Positions 7,889-15,804 of a DNA stretch of 36,604 bases are shown here, in pieces; position 1 is the first letter of the stretch; the number at the start of each line of letters is the position of its first letter. The notes beneath the pieces were generated by a model that saw only the letters and a list, made by a program, of their open reading frames with translations, did no database searches and was not told where the DNA came from. The stretch is from an uncultured Oscillospiraceae bacterium (GTDB lineage: Bacteria; Bacillota; Clostridia; Oscillospirales; Oscillospiraceae): assembly GCA_947627745.1 (NCBI GenBank), contig CANQXH010000014.1, forward strand, positions 1 to 36,604, written 5' to 3'. Made by a program: the position numbers and the translations under genes.

Positions 7889-9899
7889 ATATGTTCCCTT
7901 TATCCCTGAGCCCATCGAGGGACAGGCTGTGCTGGGGAATTTTAACAGAATTCTGAAATACAAGGGTGCCGACGATGTTTCAATGACTATCCAGCGTGGG
8001 ATGCCCCTTTATGAAATGAAAAAGCAGGAGACCGTGGGCGAAAACGCCGGCGGCAATATGGTTATTCGCGGCGAGTGCGTCTCTGCCTGTGCGTACTTAA
8101 AAGAAAATGGCATTCAGGTGGACCTCGTGTATATCGATCCGCCCTTTGCAAGCGGCGCGGATTACGCCAAGAAGGTCTATATCCGCCGCAATCCGAAGGT
8201 GGCGGAAGCCATCACGCAGGCCGAACAGGAGCTTGACAACGACGATCTGAAAGCCTTCGGGGAAAAAATGTACGGCGACGTTTGGGACAAGGAGAAGTAT
8301 CTCAACTGGATGTACGAAAACCTCATGGCCATCAAGTCCGTCATGAGCGAGACGGCCACAATTTTTATTCATTTAGATTATCATATCGGTGCATATGTAA
8401 AAATTCTTTTGGATGAGATTTTTGGAGAAGCAAATTGCATAAACGAAATTATATGGCGTCGAAAAGGTGGTACTGCATTAGGAACGATGAATTCTCTTTC
8501 TGTTGCATATGACAATATCTTTTGGTATGCAAAATCTTCCGAGTATATTATTAATCCGGTTTATACAGAAGCTTCCGAAGAATATATAAATCAACAGTTC
8601 AAATATACTGACGAAGATGGCAGACGATATATGATTACAGTTATGCGAAGCCCAAATCCTCGCCCAAACTTAATGTACGATTATAAAGGTTACAAAATGC
8701 CGCCTAATGGTTGGGCGATTACCCGTGATAAAATGGAAGAGTTAGATCGTTTAGGCTATTTGCATTTTCCAGACTCAAAAGACAAGCAAATATATAAGAA
8801 AATTTATCTTGACGAGTATCAGGGTCAGGCTATAAATAATTTGTGGATAGACATTTCAACATTAAAAGGTAGCAATAGCGAAATAGTTAATTACGCCACA
8901 CAAAAACCTGAAGAGTTATTAGAAAGAGTCTTAACGTTATCTTCAAATGAGAATATGCTCGTCGCCGACTTTTTCGGAGGCAGCGGCGTGACCGCCGCCG
9001 TGGCTGCCAAGCTTGGCCGACGCTTCATTCACTGCGATATTGGCCTGAACTCCATTCAAACCACCCGGGACCGTCTGAAAGCGGACGGCGCGGAGTTTGA
9101 CGTGCTGGAAATCAAGGACGGCGTACAGCTTTACCGCAACCCGGCGCAGACCATGGATAGAATCAAGTCGCTGATCCCCGGCCTGAAAAACGAGGATTCG
9201 CTCGATTCCTTCTGGGAGGGCGCTATTTCCGACAGCAAGCTGGGAACCGTCCCCGTTTATGTGCCGAATCTGATGGACAGCTCCTCCAAGCTGCTTGATA
9301 AGGTGACGATGAACCGCATCCTCCATCAGGCGATCCCAGACCTTGACAGCGACGTCAAAAAAGTCATTGTCTACTACATTGATATTACGGACAAAGACGA
9401 GATCCTGCGGTTTATCAAGGAGGACGACAGCACCACGGTGGAAATCGAGCTGCGCGACCTGAAAACCGTTCTAGACGATGTGATCATCGGCGATTATGCC
9501 CGGTTTCATGTAGAGGAAAACTGCGAGGACCTGTTTGGCGGATACGCCGTTGTCATTGACGGGTTTATGAGCGATCGTGTGCTTTCCAAGATCACTGAGT
9601 TCAACCAAAAAGCTTTCCTGAATTCTTCGGCCCAAAAACCGTACAAGCCCATTGAAATCAGCGAAAGCGGTTTGGAGCTGATCGAATTCTTGAGCGTTGA
9701 CTGTACCGCCACCGAGGGGGAGTGGCACTCCGACAGTGAGATCAAAATTGACAAAAACGGCTATGTAATCGCAAACGGCGTGAAAACAAAAGAATTTTGG
9801 AACGGACAGATTCGCTGTGACAAAAAGCCGCTTCGCCTCAAAATCCGCAACATCTGCGGCGACGAAACAGTGTGGAATGTGAAAAATGGGACGATATAG
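7878..9899 (+). CDS. mod: Type III modification DNA-methyltransferase (Mod), beta-class
   Basis: A 673-residue adenine-N6 methyltransferase. The catalytic motif [12 protein letters not shown], lies at ~84-93. The AdoMet-binding motif [21 protein letters not shown], lies at ~362-381. This IV-before-I order defines the beta class used by type III Mod proteins. Between them (residues ~160-357, bases ~8360-8945) the DNA turns AT-rich and codon use shifts, matching the target-recognition domain; both flanks are GC-richer and resemble res. The C-terminal third should contact Res. GGAGGGC precedes ATG 7878, inside the end of the membrane-protein gene. Mod methylates one strand of an asymmetric site and gives specificity to the complex. 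Target sequence cannot be predicted. Confidence 0.92.
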   Translation: MPIKYVPFIPEPIEGQAVLGNFNRILKYKGADDVSMTIQRGMPLYEMKKQETVGENAGGNMVIRGECVSACAYLKENGIQVDLVYIDPPFASGADYAKKVYIRRNPKVAEAITQAEQELDNDDLKAFGEKMYGDVWDKEKYLNWMYENLMAIKSVMSETATIFIHLDYHIGAYVKILLDEIFGEANCINEIIWRRKGGTALGTMNSLSVAYDNIFWYAKSSEYIINPVYTEASEEYINQQFKYTDEDGRRYMITVMRSPNPRPNLMYDYKGYKMPPNGWAITRDKMEELDRLGYLHFPDSKDKQIYKKIYLDEYQGQAINNLWIDISTLKGSNSEIVNYATQKPEELLERVLTLSSNENMLVADFFGGSGVTAAVAAKLGRRFIHCDIGLNSIQTTRDRLKADGAEFDVLEIKDGVQLYRNPAQTMDRIKSLIPGLKNEDSLDSFWEGAISDSKLGTVPVYVPNLMDSSSKLLDKVTMNRILHQAIPDLDSDVKKVIVYYIDITDKDEILRFIKEDDSTTVEIELRDLKTVLDDVIIGDYARFHVEENCEDLFGGYAVVIDGFMSDRVLSKITEFNQKAFLNSSAQKPYKPIEISESGLELIEFLSVDCTATEGEWHSDSEIKIDKNGYVIANGVKTKEFWNGQIRCDKKPLRLKIRNICGDETVWNVKNGTI

Positions 9900-9978
9900 A
9901 ACTTTGTGTTCCCAGCGGCATTTTTGCAGGGCTTTTTGGCGCTGACGAAAGAGAGGGGCAAGGCAGAGCAATAACAGA
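9900..9978. other. Short gene-free stretch behind mod
   Basis: About 80 bp between the mod stop and the right repeat. A minus-strand frame (LLLLCLAPLFRQRQKALQKC) is open here but not recognised. No terminator hairpin for the mod operon is evident before the repeat's own hairpin at 10020-10057, which could serve that purpose. Confidence 0.3.
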
Positions 9979-10171
9979 TTTTGAGAGCTTAAAGTCCTCA
10001 TGACAATCTAAAGGCGATACCCCTCTGGGCGGCCGATGCGGCCATCCCCCAGAGGGGTTCTATGTACTATGTCCAGCCCATTCGCTTGGCCAGATCCAGT
10101 GTGGCGAAGGTGAAACGCTGGCACGGTGTCAATGTTGTCTGTAACGGGTCACCCTCCCGGATTTTCAGGGT
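9979..10171. repeat. Right copy of the AbrB-tail/hairpin repeat
   Basis: Direct repeat of 2644-2840 at the other side of the ATPase/type III block, in the same orientation. It spans the unassigned TTTTGAGAGC flank, the hairpin, the conserved coding tail and part of the AbrB domain. This copy is continuous with an intact AbrB start, so it is probably the parental or complete form. Confidence 0.8.
10020..10058. other. Hairpin in the right repeat copy
   Basis: CCCCTCTGGG pairs with CCCAGAGGGG, with an inner GGCC/GGCC stem and a GATGC loop. It begins 7 nt past the minus-strand AbrB stop codon. The T-A pair at the fifth position corresponds to C-G in the left copy, a compensatory double change. 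Confidence 0.8.
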
Positions 10172-10243
10172 GCGGCGGATCTCCTTGGGAATGACGATCC
10201 GGCCAAGATCGTCCACCCTGCGGACGATGCCTGTTGCTTTCAT
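10067..10243 (-). CDS. Small SpoVT/AbrB-domain DNA-binding protein with an unusual conserved tail
   Basis: Too short for the track. ATG 10243, preceded by AAAGGAGAGG, starts MKATGIVRRVDDLGRIVIPK and continues EIRRTLKIREGDPL, a textbook SpoVT/AbrB swapped-hairpin DNA-binding domain. Instead of the usual EIF/EIY continuation it ends with LTPCQRFTFATLDLAKRMG-WT and a TAG stop, for 58 residues in all. The same tail with only synonymous differences occurs in the left repeat, so the tail looks like real coding sequence under constraint. Such proteins are dimeric transition-state or plasmid/ICE-type regulators. The bound operator is unknown. A hairpin follows directly. The gene may be a truncated, re-tailed SpoVT relative. 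Confidence 0.75.
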   Translation of the reverse strand: MKATGIVRRVDDLGRIVIPKEIRRTLKIREGDPLQTTLTPCQRFTFATLDLAKRMGWT

Positions 10244-10358
10244 AGTTTTCCTCTCCTTTACCAGTGGCTAGCGCATTTGCTTCCGCTGCTATTGTTTGCA
10301 AGAAAAGGGGATTTATGCGACTGCCACGCCGCCAGGAATTGGATGGCAGGAAAATCAC

Positions 10359-10387
10359 TTGACAAAGCAGTGGGATTTTGCTACACT
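10359..10387 (+). promoter_or_regulatory. Promoter of the small cytosolic protein gene
   Basis: TTGACA (10359-10364), a 17-bp spacer and TACACT (10382-10387). The AGGAGG ribosome site follows 27 bp further on. Bases 10244-10358 hold the AbrB ribosome site and nothing else I can identify. Confidence 0.8.
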
Positions 10388-10428
10388 TCCGGTATAGGTT
10401 GGATTTTTGGAACAGGAGGATGGGTTCG

Positions 10429-10650
10429 ATGTTTCCGTTATTCAAAAAGCCCGCCAAGCCGTCCTTTGACCGGACGGGAAAGGAGCCCGTGATTCGGTGC
10501 AGCATCTGCACCGGCGAAAAGGTGGCGGGGTACAAATCGGAGGAGACGGGCCGGTTCACCGAGGTCATGCTGATTCGGGACGACCGGGACCTGGAGGAAT
10601 TTTTGAAAAAAAACGGCTTTACCCGGGAAGAGCTCAAGTATGAGTGGTAA
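10429..10650 (+). CDS. Small conserved cytosolic protein, function unknown
   Basis: 73 residues, starting MFPLFKKPAKPSFDRTGKEP. The pair RCSICTGEKVAG resembles half of a zinc-binding knuckle, and the remainder (TEVMLIRDDRDLEEFLKKNG) is a compact alpha/beta segment. I recall similar short proteins in Clostridia, often with misleading enzyme names, but know no function. The track's start at 10378 precedes the promoter's -10 and is wrong. ATG 10429 has AGGAGG at 9 nt; ATG 10420 is in frame but abuts the ribosome site. The gene has its own consensus promoter and a strong terminator at 10663. Confidence 0.75.
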   Translation: MFPLFKKPAKPSFDRTGKEPVIRCSICTGEKVAGYKSEETGRFTEVMLIRDDRDLEEFLKKNGFTREELKYEW

Positions 10651-13317
10651 ATTGGAAAAGGGCCCCCGGCTGGAAAGCGGCAGCTTCCCAGCCGGGGGTT
10701 TCGTTTTGCGTCTGGAGCATTTCATGGAGGTGACGGCGGAGGCGGACAGGGCCTCGGCAAAGGCAGCGCAGTCCTCCCGGGAGATGCCCTGCTCCCCGTC
10801 CATGTCGATGGCGGCGCACAGCTCCTGAAAGAAGGCCCGGAACGCCTGCTTTTCCGTTTCCTCAGGACCGACCCAATTCTCCGGGTCGGCGCCGGCGGCC
10901 AGCGCGGATAGAAACGCGGGGGTGAGCAGATCCCGCTTTTGTACCAGCTCCCGATAGGCGCCGGGGAACCGGCTTTGCATGCACAGCAGGGCGAACATGG
11001 TCAGCCGCCGCTGGCGGGAAGCGAAGGCGGCCTCGCCCATCACGCTTCGCAGAAGCTGCAGGGAGCTGAACAGCCGCTCCAGGGCCTTGGGGTCGGGGCC
11101 TACGGAGAGGATCGCCAGCTGGCTGTAATGCCCCAGCTCCTCCGGGTCCTGGGGGCGGATATTTGCCCGGCCCAGATTGTCTTCCACATATTTGGGCACG
11201 TCAAAGCTGCTCTGGAGCACCCGGAATCCCGTTTTAAAGAGCTTGTCGAAATAGGCCCCGCCGTTTTCGCCTCTTCCTTCCATCCCCTGGATGACCTGCT
11301 CCCGATCCACTGCCGCGATGAACACGCAGCCGGGGCAGTCCAGATAATAGCGCATGGCGTCCAGCAGCTCCACCGCCTGAGCAGGGGAAAGCCGATTGAG
11401 GCCGTCTACAAAGAAGAGGACCCGCCCGTTTCCGGCACTGGCCTTGCGCTTGACCAGGGCTTGGAACTGCTTGACCTTCTGCTCCAGGGAGTTGTCGGGA
11501 TCCGTTCCGAAAAGGGCGTTGGTCAGGGTTTGGCTGTCCGCCGCGCCCTTGAGAAACAATCCGGAGGCGATGCCGATGACCCCCTTGGTCAGCAGCTTGG
11601 CCCGGGACTTGGCCTCCGCGCTGCCCGCGCCCTCCAGAAGCTCGATGAGGTTGCCGCCCAGGAGCAGGGGAAGCTGCTCCCTGGGGATGGGTTGGGAGAA
11701 CTGCCAGGTGTTGAGCCAGAACACGTTTCCGCTGAGACTGTCGTGGACCATCCGCAGAAAGCTGCCGCTGCCGGATTCCCAGTCCCCCTGGATCGCGATG
11801 GCCATCGGCGTCCCGCATTGCTCCACAAAATTATGAATCCCGTCGATCAGCGTCCTGAACTGGCTCCGTTCCACGCCGGCGGCTTTCCGCTCCGCCCGCT
11901 CCGCGGAGGGGGCCTCCACCGCCGGCGGCGTCTCCGGCGGAACCTCCGGAAGGGCCTGGGGGGCGGCTGTTTCCACCGGCGGGAGGAGGACCAGCCGGCA
12001 GTCGGGGCAGCGCTCCGCCAGGAAACCTGCCAATTGGACCTGCTCCGCCGCAGACCGCTCATAGTCGGGGCTGGTCCGGCTGACGCCGAAGGGGAAGCTA
12101 CCGAAGCGGACCGATATCTCCACCGGTTCTCCGCCGGTTTGGAGGGTCAGCAGGACCCCCAGCTCCGAAACCCGTTCCTCGCCGGTTTTGCCGGCGGGGG
12201 CTGACAGCAGGGCGCTGACCAGGTCCCGGCCGGCCGCTGTTTCCACCATCTCCGCCTGGACAAGATCGGCTAATTTGTATTCCTCGGAGATCTCCCGGCT
12301 ATTTTGGCGAAGCACATGAAATACGCCCCGCTCCGGGTTGATCTCCAGCGTCTCATCGGACCCGAAGGAACAGTCAAAGCCCTGGGTCCGCTGGGCTTCA
12401 TAGGGCGCGATGGCCTTCGTCAGAAAATCGAGGACCTGGGCCCGGAAATCCGGGTCCATGGGGAACAGCTTGCTGGTGCCGTCGGTCAGGGCGGTCTCTA
12501 GGCTGTCTTCATAGGTGTAAACCGCCCGGATCTCCGGGAAGGGGACAACCTCCTGCTGCCCGGCGCTCCCGAGAAATTCCAGCCGGTCGGCATAGATATT
12601 GAGGGTGCCCTGGCCCCGGGGAAAGGAAAAGAGGATGCCCATGGCCAGGAGCCGGGCCTTCCGCTCCTCCGCGAAGGGCGTCAGCGCCGTCTGGAAAAAG
12701 GCGGAGACCTCCTCCCGCAGCTCTTTTTCCACGGTATAGGCCCGCCGGGTCCCGTCGTACATGGTAAATTCCAGAACGCCCAGGCCGGTCACCTGGGCCG
12801 TTTTCACGTCCCGGTAGAAGACGCTTTCTTTTTTTCCGGCGGGGGTCGTGTAATCGCACCGGTCGTCCAGGAGATTCAGTAGGCCATTGCTGAGCACGCC
12901 GCCCAGGCCCGAGGGGCTGCTGGGGAAGGAAAAGCGGACGCCCTGCTCCTGAAGAAGGCCCTTTCGCTGTTCCAGATAGGGCTTGACGGCCTGATCGATC
13001 ACATAAAACGCCTCGTGAAGGTTCTTCCGGTTCACCACGCAGGCTTCCGTCCGCCCGTCCTCCATGATAAAATTAATGCGGTCCAGTCCCTTCCGGACCG
13101 CCGCCAGGGAAGCGTAACGGAAGGTCATTTTCTGCACCGGGCTTACAACAAACTCTACCTTGTCCCGGTAGACCAGCAGCTTGCCGGATTTCAGCAGGCC
13201 CTTTACCTCGCACTGGTAGATGGGAAGTCCCGAATCCTCCTCCGAGACTTTTTCCCCGCAGCGGGGGCAGAACGCCGCCCCTTCCTCCAGTTCATTGCCG
13301 CATTTGACGCATCGCAT
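10438..13317 (-). CDS. Zinc-ribbon, PH-like repeat and degenerate KAP-type P-loop protein
   Basis: 959 residues from ATG 13317 (AGGAGG 7 nt upstream), which is better than the track's upstream ATG. An N-terminal zinc ribbon, CVKCGNELEEGAAFCPRCG, is followed by three similar segments of about 100 residues. Two of them end in the pattern P(Y/F)xExRKxxLLxxGxxFSFP and the third in APYEAQR. They look like bacterial PH-type repeats. After a Pro-rich linker, residues ~490-790 resemble KAP NTPases (FWLNTWQFSQ; LLDAMRYYLDCPGCVFIAAV). The P-loop reads GDWESGSGSFL, lacking the lysine of GxxGxGK(S/T). Walker B reads FFVDGLNRL instead of the usual DDLDRL. Nucleotide hydrolysis is therefore doubtful. The frame stays open through a terminator and the antisense of the small gene, so the last ~90 residues are probably not native; the authentic end is likely near 10722. 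Confidence 0.75.
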   Translation of the reverse strand: MRCVKCGNELEEGAAFCPRCGEKVSEEDSGLPIYQCEVKGLLKSGKLLVYRDKVEFVVSPVQKMTFRYASLAAVRKGLDRINFIMEDGRTEACVVNRKNLHEAFYVIDQAVKPYLEQRKGLLQEQGVRFSFPSSPSGLGGVLSNGLLNLLDDRCDYTTPAGKKESVFYRDVKTAQVTGLGVLEFTMYDGTRRAYTVEKELREEVSAFFQTALTPFAEERKARLLAMGILFSFPRGQGTLNIYADRLEFLGSAGQQEVVPFPEIRAVYTYEDSLETALTDGTSKLFPMDPDFRAQVLDFLTKAIAPYEAQRTQGFDCSFGSDETLEINPERGVFHVLRQNSREISEEYKLADLVQAEMVETAAGRDLVSALLSAPAGKTGEERVSELGVLLTLQTGGEPVEISVRFGSFPFGVSRTSPDYERSAAEQVQLAGFLAERCPDCRLVLLPPVETAAPQALPEVPPETPPAVEAPSAERAERKAAGVERSQFRTLIDGIHNFVEQCGTPMAIAIQGDWESGSGSFLRMVHDSLSGNVFWLNTWQFSQPIPREQLPLLLGGNLIELLEGAGSAEAKSRAKLLTKGVIGIASGLFLKGAADSQTLTNALFGTDPDNSLEQKVKQFQALVKRKASAGNGRVLFFVDGLNRLSPAQAVELLDAMRYYLDCPGCVFIAAVDREQVIQGMEGRGENGGAYFDKLFKTGFRVLQSSFDVPKYVEDNLGRANIRPQDPEELGHYSQLAILSVGPDPKALERLFSSLQLLRSVMGEAAFASRQRRLTMFALLCMQSRFPGAYRELVQKRDLLTPAFLSALAAGADPENWVGPEETEKQAFRAFFQELCAAIDMDGEQGISREDCAAFAEALSASAVTSMKCSRRKTKPPAGKLPLSSRGPFSNLPLILELFPGKAVFFQKFLQVPVVPNQHDLGEPARLLRFVPRHLFAGADAAPNHGLLSRPVKGRLGGLFE
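10663..10708. terminator. Rho-independent terminator
   Basis: An 11-bp perfect stem, CCCCCGGCTGG/CCAGCCGGGGG, with a 14-nt loop is followed on the plus strand by TTTCGTTTTG. It ends the small gene at 10650 and lies inside the reading frame of the convergent KAP-like gene. Confidence 0.85.
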
Positions 13318-13410
13318 GGGCCGTCCTCCTTCTGCTTCCATTGGAATACGTCCATTATACTTGGTTTTTCACCGCTTTTCAACCCTGGGGAGGGGCGCGG
13401 GAAACATTTT

Positions 13411-13451
13411 ACGGAAAACAAAAAGCGCCCCCAGCCACAAGGCCGGGGGCG
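13411..13451 (-). terminator. Terminator of the GT8 operon
   Basis: On the minus strand CGCCCCCGGCC-TTGT-GGCTGGGGGCG, with one mismatch, is followed by CTTTTTGTTTTCC. It lies behind the glycosyltransferase stop and upstream of the KAP-like gene, so the two are separate transcription units. Confidence 0.85.
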
Positions 13452-13473
13452 AACGTATGAAAAATGCTTGAGG

Positions 13474-14307
13474 TCAGGCATGCGCCCCGGCTTCCAGCTC
13501 CGCCAGGCGCATATAGTGCTTGTAGAGGATGGTGAATCGCTGGGCTGATCGGGTCTTCCAGGGCTTCTGCTTGCCGCAGAAGTGGAGGAACACCGTGTTT
13601 TTCAGGACATAGTCCATCTGGTACCGGCCCTCGCTTTTGAGCAGATAGGCGGAGTAGTACCGGGCGTCGTAATTCCACACCGCGTCGTTGATGGGCAGGG
13701 TATTTTCTCCGTAGAGCAGATTGAACACGTCCTGATCTGGCAGAAGCAGCAGCTCCGGCTGCTCCCGGACGCAGCGAAAAAGGTCCTCCGCCCGGACCAG
13801 GGAGCGGGCCTTGCCCAGATCCATCAGCAGAACGCCGGTATTAAAGTAATCCGTCTCATTTCCCAGCCGCAGCTGGTTGACGTCGTTGATCAGCTCAAAA
13901 ATACCGCTGTGGGAGGCGGCGGCGAAGGCGGCGTCTCCCAGGGCCAGCTCCCAAAGGGGCCGGACGGGGTTGATGTTCAGAATATCCGGGTCCAGGTACA
14001 GCACCCGGTCCAGGCCCTCCGGCAGCAGCAGGGGTGATAGAAGACGGTAGTACATCTCCTGGGGGTACTGCTTGGACACCGGAGCCCCAGCGAAAAGGGC
14101 AGGGTCGATCGCCACCGGGGTCAGCGTCATGTCCAGATTGCCGCAGTAGGCCGCCAGGTCGTCCAGCGCCTCCCGCGGGATGGCGCTGTGGAGCAGCCAG
14201 ATGTAGAACCGCTCTGCCGGGTTGTTCACCGCCAGGGACTTGGCCAGCACCTGGAAGGGCGGGATGTAATTTTTGTCAAAGGTGACCAAAAGGTGAATGG
14301 GATCCAT
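13474..14307 (-). CDS. Family 8 glycosyltransferase (LgtC/GspA-like)
   Basis: 277 residues. The N-terminus IHLLVTFDKNYIPPFQVLAK is the nucleotide-sugar binding start of GT8. The DxD metal motif is LYLDPDIL at ~97-104. Later it has YFNTGVLLMDL and DQDVFNLL, also typical, and FLHFCGKQKPWK near the end supplies the second metal-binding His of the family. It should transfer a hexose with retention from a UDP-sugar to a lipid- or protein-linked acceptor at the inner membrane face. Acceptor unknown. ATG 14307 lies 5 bp behind the stop of the upstream membrane-protein gene, so they form an operon. A terminator follows. Confidence 0.9.
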   Translation of the reverse strand: MDPIHLLVTFDKNYIPPFQVLAKSLAVNNPAERFYIWLLHSAIPREALDDLAAYCGNLDMTLTPVAIDPALFAGAPVSKQYPQEMYYRLLSPLLLPEGLDRVLYLDPDILNINPVRPLWELALGDAAFAAASHSGIFELINDVNQLRLGNETDYFNTGVLLMDLGKARSLVRAEDLFRCVREQPELLLLPDQDVFNLLYGENTLPINDAVWNYDARYYSAYLLKSEGRYQMDYVLKNTVFLHFCGKQKPWKTRSAQRFTILYKHYMRLAELEAGAHA

Positions 14308-14312
14308 GGGCG

Positions 14313-14738
14313 TCAGTTTTTCCTTTCAAAGCGGTTGCCGCACTTGGGGCAGGTGATGGCGATGGTCTTTCCCTTCTCCGGTTTGGGGACGCGGATGGTG
14401 ACGTGGCAGCTGGGGCAGGTATAGTAGCGGTGGGTCTTCCGATCCCGCCAGCGGTTTTTTACCAGGTTCCACTTCTGCCGGAAACGACCAAAGAACCGAA
14501 GATACGCTTCCCGCTCCTGCCGCCGCTTCAGGGTGTTCCGGGACAGGATTCGGAAGCTGGACCAGATGAGCAGCCCCAGGGCCAGGAAGTAGAGGAAAAA
14601 CAACTGCCTTACCAGGGCAGACAGGACCAGCAGCACCAGCGCCGCGATGGAGAGAAAACTAGAAAGCTCGTCGGCCCCGTAACGCCCCGCCATAAAGGAG
14701 CGGAACCCGTCTGAGAAACGCCGGAAAAAGTTTTTCAT
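14313..14738 (-). CDS. Membrane protein with C-terminal zinc ribbon
   Basis: 141 residues. Two adjacent transmembrane helices (FLSIAALVLLVLSALV and FLYFLALGLLIWSSF) at ~28-62 precede a basic segment. A rubredoxin-like ribbon follows: CPSCHVTIRVPKPEKGK, then CPKCGNRF at the end. I recall this layout as common in Clostridia with unknown function. GGAGG precedes ATG 14738 at 7 nt. It is the first gene of the two-gene unit with the GT8 enzyme, so a role in envelope glycan assembly is possible but not shown. Confidence 0.8.
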   Translation of the reverse strand: MKNFFRRFSDGFRSFMAGRYGADELSSFLSIAALVLLVLSALVRQLFFLYFLALGLLIWSSFRILSRNTLKRRQEREAYLRFFGRFRQKWNLVKNRWRDRKTHRYYTCPSCHVTIRVPKPEKGKTIAITCPKCGNRFERKN

Positions 14739-14832
14739 GTGACCGCCTCCGTTTTGCCCTTATCATACCAGGCAATTCTGAACAATGTATGACGGACTGG
14801 AAAAAAGCGGAGGATTTTTTACGGAAAACCTC

Positions 14833-14861
14833 TTGACAATTATTACGGTTAGTGATATAGT
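14833..14861 (+). promoter_or_regulatory. Promoter of the PadR operon
   Basis: TTGACA (14833-14838), a 17-bp spacer and TATAGT (14856-14861). The TTG start of PadR follows 34 bp downstream. Confidence 0.85.
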
Positions 14862-14881
14862 AATTACAGTAAACGTAATAA
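14840..14881. promoter_or_regulatory. Inverted-repeat operator over the PadR promoter
   Basis: TTATTACG (14840-14847) and CGTAATAA (14874-14881) are exact reverse complements enclosing the -10 box and probable start site. Between them GGTTAGTG and TTACAGTAAAC extend the symmetry imperfectly. PadR proteins usually repress their own promoter, so this is the likely site. Confidence 0.6.
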
Positions 14882-14894
14882 GGAGGGAAGGGAA

Positions 14895-15218
14895 TTGCGG
14901 GACTATGCCAAGGGCGGCGCGTTGACGGAAGTGACGTTTTACATCCTGCTCTCCCTGTACACCCCGAAGCACGGGTACGCGGTGATGCAGTTCATCGAGG
15001 AGGAGACCCACGGGCGGCTGGCGCTGGGAGCGGGGACGCTGTACGGCGCCCTGAATGCCCTGCTGGAAAAGGGCTGGATCGCCCCTTATGGGGAGGCCGA
15101 AGGCCGGAAGAAGGAGTATTGCGTCACCCCCCTGGGGCGGGAGAGAGCGGAACGGGAGTTACAGAGGCTGCGGGCGCTGGCGGAGACGGCCAGCCGGATC
15201 ATAGGAGGCACGACATGA
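14895..15218 (+). CDS. PadR-family transcriptional regulator
   Basis: 107 residues, with TTG start behind AGGAGGGAAGGGAA. The winged-helix PadR signature is clear: ILLSLYTPKHGYAVMQFIEE, then LGAGTLYGALNALLEKGWI, and the wing RKKEYCVTPLGRE. The short C-terminal helix serves for dimer formation, as in the small PadR subgroup. It probably represses its own operon through the inverted repeat at 14840-14881. Its stop overlaps the DUF2812 gene start (ATGA), a pairing I recall as common in Bacillota. Confidence 0.9.
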   Translation: MRDYAKGGALTEVTFYILLSLYTPKHGYAVMQFIEEETHGRLALGAGTLYGALNALLEKGWIAPYGEAEGRKKEYCVTPLGRERAERELQRLRALAETASRIIGGTT

Positions 15219-15802
15219 GCAAGAAATGCTATCGATTTTTCGGCGGGGCCCTGGCTGCCCAGGAAAAATGGCTGAACCGGATGGCCGCCCGAGGCTTCCG
15301 GCTGGTAAGGACGGAAAAGCTCCTCTATGAATTGGAGGCGTGCGAGCCTGGGAAGTATGAGTACCGGGTGGAGTTTGTGGGCCAGAAGTCCCGGAAGGAC
15401 GCGGAGGACTACCGCCAATTCTTGGAGGATCTGGGCTATCGGACGTTCTACAAGAATATCAACCTCAACTATTCCGTGGGCAAGGTCCGCTGGCGGCCCT
15501 GGGCGGAGCCGGGGGGCCGGATCGCCACCAACGCCACCACCTATAACCGGGAGCTGCTGATCGTGGAGAAGGAGGCGGATGGCAAGCCTTTTGAGCTGCA
15601 CACCACCTACGAAGACCAGATCGCCTGCGCCGGAGTGCTGCGGGGCCCCTGGCTGTGCATAGCCGCGATGTTTGTGTTTTTCGGTGTGGTGTTCCCCCAT
15701 GTGATCTTTTGGGTATTGGCGGCGCTTTTCGCCCTTCCGGCGCTGTATTACCAGGCGCGGATCTGGAGGCTTCGCCGGGAAGCCAAGACAAAGGAGTGGT
15801 AG
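15215..15802 (+). CDS. DUF2812 membrane protein
   Basis: 195 residues. The N-terminal ~130 residues form a soluble DUF2812-like domain (EKWLNRMAARGFRLVRTEKL; KYEYRVEFV). Two transmembrane helices then follow (LCIAAMFVFFGVVFPHVIFW and VLAALFALPALYYQA), and a basic tail ends the protein. The track's start at 15119 lies inside padR. ATG 15215 overlaps the padR stop and has AGGAGG upstream. DUF2812 proteins travel with PadR regulators; their biochemical role is unknown. It is the second gene of a three-gene unit with the anchored protein at 15805. Confidence 0.85.
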   Translation: MSKKCYRFFGGALAAQEKWLNRMAARGFRLVRTEKLLYELEACEPGKYEYRVEFVGQKSRKDAEDYRQFLEDLGYRTFYKNINLNYSVGKVRWRPWAEPGGRIATNATTYNRELLIVEKEADGKPFELHTTYEDQIACAGVLRGPWLCIAAMFVFFGVVFPHVIFWVLAALFALPALYYQARIWRLRREAKTKEW

Positions 15803-15804
15803 GA

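Noticed and set aside
10062-10271. 69-residue plus-strand ORF over the AbrB gene
   Set aside because: The two base differences between repeat copies are synonymous on the minus strand but change residues in this frame; no ribosome site.
10939-12204. 421-residue plus-strand ORF
   Set aside because: Shadow of the KAP-like gene.
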